5,070 nucleotides of DNA, taken from NCBI GenBank assembly GCA_900551505.1, contig URWK01000109.1:1-5070 (forward strand), given 5' to 3'. How positions within the stretch are numbered: the first letter of the stretch is position 1; each line of letters opens with the position of its first letter. Position numbers and translations under genes: made by a program. This document shows, piece after piece, positions 1 through 5,070 of this stretch. The stretch comes from an uncultured Ruminococcus sp. (lineage in GTDB: Bacteria > Bacillota > Clostridia > Oscillospirales > Ruminococcaceae). The notes beneath the pieces were generated by a model that searched no databases, was not told where the DNA came from, and saw only the letters and a list, made by a program, of their open reading frames with translations.

Positions 1-20
1 GGGGTTTCGTTGTTCAATAA
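1..20 (+). CDS. Possible 3' end of an upstream gene, perhaps a PhoB/OmpR-type response regulator (very partial)
   Basis: Reading from base 3, the codons give Gly-Phe-Val-Val-Gln followed by TAA at 18-20. OmpR/PhoB-family response regulators commonly end in a short glycine/aromatic/hydrophobic strand of this kind (the C-terminal hairpin of the winged helix, as in ...GVGY/F...). The next gene is a sensor kinase that would be expected to follow its regulator. Five residues cannot identify a protein, and another frame (1-63) also stays open until TAG, so this is a context-based guess only. Confidence 0.22.
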
Positions 21-65
21 TTTTATTTTATTATTTAAAAAAAAATTAATTTTTTATCAATAGTC

Positions 66-132
66 CGGGCGGGGGGGGGGGGGGGGGCGCGCCCCCCCCC
101 CCCCCCCCCCCCCCCAAACGCCCGATTTTTTT
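66..132 (+). terminator. Candidate intrinsic terminator with an expanded or corrupted GC core
   Basis: CGGGCG at 66-71 is complementary to CGCCCG at 119-124, and a run of seven T (126-132) follows directly, which is the layout of a rho-independent terminator on the + strand. The interior is the 17-G/24-C tract rather than a normal loop, and the arms are unequal (about eight extra C plus AAA on the right). If the core is an artefact, the original element was probably a simple GC stem plus T run ending the upstream transcript, or attenuating readthrough into the kinase gene that starts 20 bases after the T run. Confidence 0.4.
71..115. repeat. Homopolymer palindrome: 17 G, CGCG, 24 C
   Basis: Bases 71-87 are all G, 88-91 are CGCG and 92-115 are all C. 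The first arm can pair completely with part of the second. Nothing else in this AT-rich window resembles it. It lies between an AT-rich stretch (about 21-60) and the kinase gene, and is nested inside a short CGGGCG/CGCCCG inverted repeat. It may be a sequencing or assembly artefact at a GC hairpin, or an unusually long slippage-prone tract. The exact lengths should not be trusted. Confidence 0.85.
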
Positions 133-151
133 ATGAAAGGAAAGAACATTT

Positions 152-1852
152 ATGCAAAAAAGAATTTACAAAGCAATAACTCTTATAGTGATGACGGCTA
201 TTTTGATATTCGGAATTTCAGCTATCGGAATAAGCTACGAGTTTTACAGAAAGAATGTTGAAAACGAATTAAAAGGCGTTGCAGGTGTACTGCTTTCGGA
301 AAATTATGATGTTGAGCAGATAGCCGATAAGATAGAAAAAAGTCTTGAATATCGGGTAAGGACAACATTTATTGATATGAACGGAAATGTATTGTTTGAC
401 AGTGAAGTGAGTAGTAATAATATGGAAAACCATCTTGACAGAACGGAAATCAAAGAAGCCATTAAAGACGGTGTGGGCTATGACACAAGGGTTTCCGATA
501 CTCTCGGCAAGAACACATTCTATTATGCATCAAAGTACAGAAACGGAATAATAAGATTTGGGATAGAGATGAAAAGCATTTACACTGTATTTATCGGAAT
601 TATCCCAATAATTATATCAGTTGCGGGAATAGTACTTATCATTTCCACAATAGTTTCAATAAAGATTTCCGAAAACATTATAAAGCCTCTTAACAGCGTA
701 GTAAACCAGATTGACATATTCGATGAAAATTCCGATGACAAGGTTGAAATAAAAACCGATTATGAAGAACTTGAACCGATAACAAGAACTATTGACAGAA
801 TGATGAACAGGATACAGGATTACATAGAGAAGCTGAAAACAGAGAAGAACACTATCGAACTTATCACCGACAACATGGTTGAAGGCATGGTTATTCTCGA
901 TAAGAACAACAATGTTATTTCCGTAAATAAAAGTGCTTTGAAACTGCTTAACCCGAAATTCAAGGAAAATCAGAAAAACCATACAAGAAATATAGTAGAA
1001 CTTACAAGAAACAGGGGCTTACTTTCCATTCTTGATGAACTCGGAGAAACTGAAAGCATAAGAGGTGTTTTCCAGATTGAAAATAAGTACATCAAAGCTT
1101 TTATAAATCGGGTCGGGATGAAAGAAACAAATGGTGTGATTATCCTGCTTGTTGACGTTACGGAAAGCACAAAGGCTGAAGAAATCAGAAAAGATTTTTC
1201 CGCAAATGTTTCTCATGAGCTTAAAACACCTCTCACCACTATAAAAGGTTTCGGGGAAATGCTCGAAAACGGTATAATTACAGATGAAGAACAGATAAAA
1301 CATTACGGTCAGATTATCTTCCGTGAAAGTACCCGCCTGCTCAATCTTATCAATGACATTATAAGGCTCTCCGAAATCGAGGAACGCTCGAAAGAAGAAC
1401 TTCCGGAAACCGATATTTACAAGATAGCTGAAAATGTAATTGAAATCCTTTCCCACAAGGCTGAAAAAAATGAAATTTCCCTTAGCCTTAAAGGAGAAAG
1501 TTGTGTAATAAGAGCTGATGAAGGTTACATAAATGAATTGCTTATAAACCTTGCAGACAATGCAATAAAGTACAATAATCCTCACGGAAAAGTTGAAATA
1601 GAGATAAACAAAAGGGAAAACGGTTGCGAAATAAAGGTTCGTGACAATGGTATAGGTATCTCGGAAGAACATGGAAGTCGCATATTTGAACGTTTCTACA
1701 GAGTTGACAAGAGCCGTTCAAAACAAACAGGCGGAACAGGACTCGGGCTTTCGATAGTAAAGCATATTGTGAACTATCACAAAGGTTCTCTCGACTTCAA
1801 AAGCAAGCTTGGGGAAGGTACGGAAATTACAGTATTCTTACCGAAAGACTGA
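152..1852 (+). CDS. PhoR-like membrane-bound sensor histidine kinase (PAS domain)
   Basis: This is a complete 566-residue two-component kinase that autophosphorylates on histidine and would pass the phosphate to a response regulator. A hydrophobic segment at residues 8-28 and a second at about 144-170 bracket an extracytoplasmic sensor of about 110 residues. That sensor has a FIDMNGNVLFDS strand and a NHLDR segment, typical of PhoR-type PAS-like sensors. A HAMP-like linker (about 171-225) and a cytoplasmic PAS domain (about 235-340) follow. The catalytic core is intact: H box with SHELKTP (phospho-acceptor His355), N box NLADNAIKY (466-474), G1 DNGIGIS (498-504), F box ERFYR (513-517) and G2 GGTGLGLS (527-534). 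The length is normal for the family. The ATG at 152 follows AAAGGAAAG (136-144). The cognate regulator is probably upstream, outside the window. The signal sensed cannot be read from the sequence; phosphate limitation or cell-envelope stress are known roles of relatives. No terminator is visible before the next promoter. Confidence 0.93.
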   Translation: MQKRIYKAITLIVMTAILIFGISAIGISYEFYRKNVENELKGVAGVLLSENYDVEQIADKIEKSLEYRVRTTFIDMNGNVLFDSEVSSNNMENHLDRTEIKEAIKDGVGYDTRVSDTLGKNTFYYASKYRNGIIRFGIEMKSIYTVFIGIIPIIISVAGIVLIISTIVSIKISENIIKPLNSVVNQIDIFDENSDDKVEIKTDYEELEPITRTIDRMMNRIQDYIEKLKTEKNTIELITDNMVEGMVILDKNNNVISVNKSALKLLNPKFKENQKNHTRNIVELTRNRGLLSILDELGETESIRGVFQIENKYIKAFINRVGMKETNGVIILLVDVTESTKAEEIRKDFSANVSHELKTPLTTIKGFGEMLENGIITDEEQIKHYGQIIFRESTRLLNLINDIIRLSEIEERSKEELPETDIYKIAENVIEILSHKAEKNEISLSLKGESCVIRADEGYINELLINLADNAIKYNNPHGKVEIEINKRENGCEIKVRDNGIGISEEHGSRIFERFYRVDKSRSKQTGGTGLGLSIVKHIVNYHKGSLDFKSKLGEGTEITVFLPKD

Positions 1853-1875
1853 AACATTCTGATTTGGACTTTAAC

Positions 1876-1905
1876 TTGACAAGAACCGTTGCTTTGTTAT
1901 ATAAT
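1876..1905 (+). promoter_or_regulatory. Sigma-70/A promoter of the first SUFU gene
   Basis: A perfect -35 box TTGACA (1876-1881) and a perfect -10 box TATAAT (1900-1905) are separated by 18 bases. Transcription would start near 1912, giving a leader of about 42 bases to the ATG at 1954. It lies in the 101-base gap after the kinase stop codon, so the SUFU gene can be expressed independently of the kinase operon. Confidence 0.8.
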
Positions 1906-1953
1906 TATAAAATAGTAATGTCCAGAAAAAAATATTTTTGAAAGGAGTACGAA

Positions 1954-2571
1954 ATGGCACTCAACGAATTTGAACAGAAAATGTATAACAGAATTTCATC
2001 AGCTGTAGGCGGTTCTCAAAGAGTTGTAACTTACTACAACAGCGAAGAAAACGGCGATAAGAAACTTGATATACTTGTTGCGGAAGACAGCCCTACACAA
2101 AACCTTGCAACCGTTGCCACTCTCGGAGCAGTAAACAATTTCCCTAAGTATGAAGCACCAAACGGCGAAAATCTCAGAGTAGAATTTTTCTCAATAACAT
2201 ATCAGAAATATGTATGGGATTTCTCGAGAATGCTTACAGGTATCGCACTTATGGCAAGAAATGACGAATCGACACCTTACTCACTCGGTTCTATGATTAC
2301 GAATGTTATTGAGAAATTCTTTCCTGACTGCAATTCGGATATGAAACACATTGTGTTTGCATTGCCTCCGGACTGCTGGGGAGAAGAAAAACTTGATATG
2401 CTGAAACTTGACGATGACAATATTCTCACATGGCTCTGGGCAGTTCCGATTTCCGAGAAAGAAAAGATTTATCTTGAAAAAGAAGGTACAGCGGGACTTG
2501 GGAAGCTTTTACCCGACATTATGAACAAGGGTCTTGATATTTTTGATGTCAACAGGAATTCTCTTATCTGA
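1954..2571 (+). CDS. Suppressor of fused (SUFU) domain protein, copy 1
   Basis: This 205-residue protein has no signal peptide or membrane segment, so it is probably cytoplasmic. The whole chain resembles the bacterial SUFU family (PF05076 type): QRVVTYY (22-28), LDIL (38-41), RVEFF (75-79), MKHIVFALP (130-138), a hydrophobic strand ending in WAVPISEKE (162-170), and a C-terminal tail with FDVNRNS (197-203). The PIS-x-x-E turn and the FD-x-NR-x-S tail are the best family markers. The ATG at 1954 follows AAAGGAG at 1941-1947, six bases away. Bacterial SUFU proteins have been proposed as immunity proteins in polymorphic toxin systems, but many are uncharacterised, and no toxin is in this window. 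The next gene is a clear paralogue. Its function here is unproven; the family call is fairly firm. Confidence 0.82.
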   Translation: MALNEFEQKMYNRISSAVGGSQRVVTYYNSEENGDKKLDILVAEDSPTQNLATVATLGAVNNFPKYEAPNGENLRVEFFSITYQKYVWDFSRMLTGIALMARNDESTPYSLGSMITNVIEKFFPDCNSDMKHIVFALPPDCWGEEKLDMLKLDDDNILTWLWAVPISEKEKIYLEKEGTAGLGKLLPDIMNKGLDIFDVNRNSLI

Positions 2572-2626
2572 GATTATTTTTACTCACTGATATTGCAAAG
2601 ACCTTATTAAAATTTTACTTACTGTA

Positions 2627-2654
2627 TTGACAACATCTTTTTTTCTGGTATAAT
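2627..2654 (+). promoter_or_regulatory. Strong extended -10 promoter of the second SUFU gene
   Basis: TTGACA (2627-2632) is separated by 16 bases from TATAAT (2649-2654), and the -10 box is preceded by TGG, an extended -10 element (TG-n-TATAAT). Transcription would start near 2661, leaving a leader of about 90 bases before the ATG at 2752. This is the best promoter in the window and suggests substantial, independent expression of the second SUFU gene. Confidence 0.85.
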
Positions 2655-2658
2655 ATTA

Positions 2659-2688
2659 TTGATACTGCACATTTCTGCACGGTATTAT
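2659..2688 (+). promoter_or_regulatory. Possible second, tandem promoter of SUFU gene 2
   Basis: TTGATA (2659-2664) and TATTAT (2683-2688), 18 bases apart, resemble a weaker promoter just downstream of the strong one. The region around this -10 (2681-2692) matches the region of the first -10 (2648-2659) at about ten of twelve bases, as if the -10 block were duplicated. It would start transcription near 2695. In AT-rich DNA such matches also arise by chance. Confidence 0.35.
2665..2680. repeat. CTGCAC direct repeat at the transcription start region
   Basis: CTGCAC occurs at 2665-2670 and again at 2675-2680, exactly 10 bases apart, so both copies would face the same side of the helix. They begin about four bases after the expected start of the strong promoter and lie between the two candidate promoters' -10 boxes. 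This position would suit a repressor operator, or simply the start of the mRNA leader. No regulator is known for it. Confidence 0.5.
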
Positions 2689-2751
2689 ATCAGAATGCGA
2701 CAGACTGAATAAAATCTACAGAAACCAACATATGGGAAAGGAATTTTCACA

Positions 2752-3423
2752 ATGGAAAATAACAATATTGAAAAAATTGACGGAGGCTTAAAAGACCTCA
2801 ACAATTACGAATACACAGCTTGTGAAACAGCTGCAGACGTTTTCAGGGGAAATCAGAGAGTTCTCACATACTACGACAACAAGGATGACCAGAATGACAG
2901 ACTTGATATACTTCAGGCTACAAACAGCCCTGTTTCACCGCTTACAACCTGTGCTACAATCGGACTTGTAAACAATGATACCGGCGTAATTTCAGGAAAT
3001 GGCAAGCATGTAAGAGTTGAACTCATGGGTACTGTTGACAGTACAGAACCTTATGCGGTAGGTCAGCTTGGCAGAGTGCTTACACACTGTGCACTTCTCG
3101 CAAAGAAGAAAAACATGGGAATTTGTACTCCGGGAAGCACTATTGCAAATGCAATGGTAAACTTCGTTCCTGATTCAGAAATGAAACACATCGGTTTTGC
3201 ACTCCCTATCGCATTCAGCAACTGGGGAGATAAACAGCTTGGGCTGATAGACCTTGATGAAAAGAATATGCTTACATGGCTTCTTGCACTTCCGCTTTCA
3301 GATGCAGAATTTGAATATGTAAAGGAAAATGGCAGAGCCGGAATTACAGAACTTGTTCAGAAAATCATGAACGAACAGGGCGAAAAAGCACTTTTCAGCT
3401 TATACAGAAAGTCTGTACTTTAA
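2752..3423 (+). CDS. Suppressor of fused (SUFU) domain protein, copy 2
   Basis: This 223-residue soluble protein is paralogous to the preceding one, with roughly a third or more identical residues by eye. Shared blocks in the same order are QRVLTYY (35-41), LDIL (51-54), VRVEL (87-91), MKHIGFALP (144-152), LTWLLALPLS (174-183) and a tail ending YRKSVL (218-223). It differs by about 13 extra N-terminal residues, an insertion before the RVE block and a more diverged tail, where FSLYR replaces the FDVNR of copy 1. The ATG at 2752 follows AAAGGA (2737-2742) with nine bases between. No signal peptide or membrane segment is present, so it is probably cytoplasmic. It has its own strong promoter and is closed by a terminator, so it is a separate unit or the end of a two-gene unit. 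An immunity-protein role is a family-level proposal and is not shown here. Confidence 0.8.
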   Translation: MENNNIEKIDGGLKDLNNYEYTACETAADVFRGNQRVLTYYDNKDDQNDRLDILQATNSPVSPLTTCATIGLVNNDTGVISGNGKHVRVELMGTVDSTEPYAVGQLGRVLTHCALLAKKKNMGICTPGSTIANAMVNFVPDSEMKHIGFALPIAFSNWGDKQLGLIDLDEKNMLTWLLALPLSDAEFEYVKENGRAGITELVQKIMNEQGEKALFSLYRKSVL

Positions 3424-3442
3424 TTAAAATTTAAAAAATCAG

Positions 3443-3496
3443 AAGCCGAAAATTTCCTGCCTGTTTTATGTCAGGTTTCGGCTTTTAATTTTCTTT
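3443..3496 (+). terminator. Rho-independent terminator after SUFU gene 2
   Basis: AAGCCGAAA (3443-3451) pairs perfectly with TTTCGGCTT (3476-3484). An inner CCTG/CAGG pair (3460-3463 with 3472-3475) can extend the stem. The right arm runs into TTTT, AATTTTC and TTT (3483-3496). An A run at 3432-3438 on the left side could make it work weakly in the other direction too. It ends SUFU transcription and insulates alaS. Confidence 0.88.
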
Positions 3497-3508
3497 AAAT
3501 ACAAAACT

Positions 3509-3514
3509 TAATAT
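3509..3514 (+). promoter_or_regulatory. Weak candidate -10 box for alaS
   Basis: TAATAT sits between the upstream terminator and the alaS leader hairpin. A start about seven bases downstream (near 3521) would begin the mRNA at the hairpin. No good TTGACA-like -35 box is at the right distance (only AT-rich sequence at about 3485-3491). Because the terminator isolates alaS, some promoter is expected in 3497-3540; this is the best match, not a firm one. Confidence 0.3.
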
Positions 3515-3520
3515 AGAAAA

Positions 3521-3540
3521 AGTCGGTTTATATGCCGATT
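3521..3540 (+). promoter_or_regulatory. Leader stem-loop directly before the alaS ribosome binding site
   Basis: AGTCGG (3521-3526) pairs with CCGATT (3535-3540) around an eight-base loop, with one G-T wobble. The stem ends exactly where the AAAAGGAG binding site (3541-3548) begins. It has no T run after it, so it is not a terminator. It could protect the 5' end of the mRNA or tune translation. It is short and its role is inferred. Confidence 0.45.
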
Positions 3541-3560
3541 AAAAGGAGTTAATTTTTACT

Positions 3561-5070
3561 ATGAAATGGCGTGGAGTAAACGAATTGAGAGAAATGTTTC
3601 TTTCATTTTTTGAAAGCAAGGGTCATACAAGAATGGCAAGTGCGTCACTTGTTCCACAGGGAGATAAGAGCCTTTTACTTATAAATTCAGGTATGGCACC
3701 GCTGAAAAAATTCTTCCTCGGACAAGCAACACCTCCGAACAAGAGAGTAACTACTTGCCAGAAATGTATCAGAACACCTGACATCGAAAGAGTAGGTAAA
3801 ACTGCCCGTCACGGCACATACTTTGAAATGCTCGGAAACTTTTCTTTCGGCGATTATTTCAAGAGAGAAGCTATTCAGTGGGCTTGGGAATTTTTCACTG
3901 TAGTTCTTGAACTTCCTGTAGACAGACTTTATGTTTCAGTATATCAGGACGATGACGAAGCCTTTGATATCTGGACAAAGGAAATCGGCGTTGAAGAAAG
4001 CCACATGGTCAGACTCGGCAAGGAAGATAACTTCTGGGAACACGGTTCAGGTCCATGCGGTCCGTGTTCTGAAATCTACTTTGACAGAGGAGCGGAAAAA
4101 GGTTGCGGTTCACCTGACTGTCATGTAGGTTGCGACTGCGACAGATTCGTTGAAGTATGGAATCTCGTATTCAGCCAGTTTGACAGTGACGGAAACGGTC
4201 ACTATGCCGAAATGAAAAACAAAAATATTGATACAGGTATGGGACTTGAAAGACTTGCCTGCGTGATGCAGGAAGTTGATAACCTCTTTGAAGTCGATAC
4301 CGTTCAGAATATCATGAAACATATTTGCAGAATAGCAGACGTAAATTACGGACAAAATGATAAAACCGATGTTTCACTCCGTGTAATTACCGACCATGTA
4401 AGAAGTACTACATTTATGATTGGTGACGGAATAACACCGGAGAATACAGGCAGAGGCTATGTTCTCAGAAGATTGCTCAGACGTGCCGCAAGACACGGAA
4501 GATTACTCGGTATTGAAAGACCTTTCCTCTATGAAGTCTGCGATACCGTTATCAATGAAAATAAGTCCGCATATCCGGAACTTGACGAAAAAAGAGAGCT
4601 TATCAAGCGTATCATAAAGAACGAAGAAGAAACTTTCGCAAAGACTATTGATAAGGGTATGGAACTTCTTACAACTATTCTTGACAGACTTTCAGAAAAA
4701 CATATAAAGACACTTTCAGGCGAAGACACCTTCAAACTCAGTGACACATACGGATTTCCGATAGACCTTACAGTAGAAATTGCACAGGAAAAAGGTCTTG
4801 AAGTCGATGAAGAAAAATTCAGGGAACTTGTACAGGGTCAGAAAGACAAGGCAAGAGAAGATTATCTTAAAAAGGGCGGTTCTTCATGGGCTGACAACAG
4901 CATTAAGGTAAATGCTCCGGCAACAGTCTTTGACGGCTATAAGGTTCTTGACGAAAATACGGAAATAGTTGCTGTATTCAAGGGCAAGGAACAGGTAGAA
5001 ACTCTTGCAGAGGGCGAAGAAGGCGTTATTATTCTTTCAAAAACTCCTTTCTATGCCGAAAGCGGTGGTC
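3561..5070 (+). CDS. alaS: Alanyl-tRNA synthetase (AlaRS), N-terminal part, cut by the window end
   Basis: This class II synthetase charges tRNA-Ala with alanine in the cytoplasm. The frame is open from the ATG at 3561 to the window edge, giving 503 codons of a protein usually about 870-880 residues long. The adenylation domain shows LLLINSGMAPLKKFFLG (38-54), the motif 2 region RHGTYFEMLGNFSFGDYFK (83-101), GSGPCGPCSE (162-171), a cysteine-rich CGSPDCHVGCDCDR segment as in clostridial enzymes, and motif 3 TGMGLERL (225-232). The tRNA-recognition region includes RGYVLRRLLRRAARHG (298 onward). The window ends in FYAESGG (497-503), the conserved opening of the editing domain that removes mischarged serine and glycine. 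The rest of editing and the C-terminal domain lie outside. AAGGAG (3543-3548) sits 12 bases before the ATG. No frameshift or missing motif is seen. It is a housekeeping gene, transcribed separately from the SUFU genes upstream. Confidence 0.97.
   Translation, partial: MKWRGVNELREMFLSFFESKGHTRMASASLVPQGDKSLLLINSGMAPLKKFFLGQATPPNKRVTTCQKCIRTPDIERVGKTARHGTYFEMLGNFSFGDYFKREAIQWAWEFFTVVLELPVDRLYVSVYQDDDEAFDIWTKEIGVEESHMVRLGKEDNFWEHGSGPCGPCSEIYFDRGAEKGCGSPDCHVGCDCDRFVEVWNLVFSQFDSDGNGHYAEMKNKNIDTGMGLERLACVMQEVDNLFEVDTVQNIMKHICRIADVNYGQNDKTDVSLRVITDHVRSTTFMIGDGITPENTGRGYVLRRLLRRAARHGRLLGIERPFLYEVCDTVINENKSAYPELDEKRELIKRIIKNEEETFAKTIDKGMELLTTILDRLSEKHIKTLSGEDTFKLSDTYGFPIDLTVEIAQEKGLEVDEEKFRELVQGQKDKAREDYLKKGGSSWADNSIKVNAPATVFDGYKVLDENTEIVAVFKGKEQVETLAEGEEGVIILSKTPFYAESGG

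Noticed and set aside
1..63. Open frame from base 1 to TAG at 61-63
   Set aside because: It reads through AT-rich noncoding-looking sequence, giving mostly Phe, Leu, Ile, Lys and Asn. This is expected by chance and cannot be supported as coding.
86..93. GGCGCGCC at the centre of the homopolymer tract (resembles a rare-cutter site or linker)
   Set aside because: Any G run joined to a C run through CGCG contains this octamer, so it is not independent evidence of a cloning linker.
656..1170. Other minus-strand open frames within the kinase gene
   Set aside because: They overlap conserved kinase coding sequence and show no plausible protein features; they are shadows.
1019..1672. Long open frame on the minus strand (217 codons)
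   Set aside because: It lies wholly inside the histidine kinase gene, whose full set of catalytic motifs is intact. The antisense product has no recognisable motif and is phenylalanine/tyrosine-rich, as expected from reversed A-rich codons.
1865..1924. TGGAC/GTCCA inverted repeat flanking the first SUFU promoter
   Set aside because: The arms are only five bases with about 50 bases between; too weak to separate from chance.
2732..2791. Short upstream frame (19 codons) starting at an ATG before SUFU gene 2 and overlapping its start
   Set aside because: It has no proper ribosome binding site of its own and no recognisable content; the AAAGGA inside it serves the ATG at 2752.
3424..3560. T-box riboswitch before alaS
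   Set aside because: The gap is only 137 bases and holds the previous gene's terminator; there is no room for the specifier and antiterminator stems and no T-box-like consensus was seen.
3931..4747. Short open frames within alaS on both strands
   Set aside because: They are out of frame with, or antisense to, a continuous AlaRS reading frame with conserved motifs on both sides.

Overview
The window looks like the chromosome of an AT-rich, low-GC Gram-positive anaerobe. My best inference is a gut Clostridia of the Ruminococcus/Oscillospiraceae type. This rests on A/T-rich codon choice with heavy AGA use, AAAGGAG-type ribosome binding sites, consensus TTGACA/TATAAT promoters and a clostridial-style AlaRS. 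No taxonomic marker gene settles it.

All genes read on the + strand. Positions 1-20 may be the last codons of an upstream gene, possibly a response regulator. Next come an AT-rich stretch and an extraordinary run of 17 G, CGCG and 24 C (71-115), flanked by a short GC inverted repeat and a T run. This could be a corrupted or extreme terminator, and the run itself is suspect as sequence. Then follow: a complete PhoR-like membrane sensor histidine kinase (152-1852); two tandem, diverged suppressor-of-fused (SUFU) domain proteins (1954-2571 and 2752-3423); a clear intrinsic terminator (3443-3496); and the first 503 codons of alanyl-tRNA synthetase alaS (3561 to the window end).

The genes do not form one obvious pathway. 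The kinase is most likely the second gene of a two-component operon that starts outside the window. Each SUFU gene has its own near-consensus sigma-70/A promoter (1876-1905 and 2627-2654). No terminator is visible between the kinase and the first SUFU gene or between the two SUFU genes, so readthrough is possible. The terminator after the second SUFU gene insulates alaS, whose short leader carries a hairpin next to its ribosome binding site and is too small for a T-box.

The least explained part is the tandem SUFU pair. Bacterial SUFU proteins have been proposed as immunity proteins of polymorphic toxin systems, but no toxin is in view. I do not see convincing evidence for a wholly new system. 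The items worth a second look are the SUFU pair with its elaborate second promoter region, and the G/C homopolymer hairpin.
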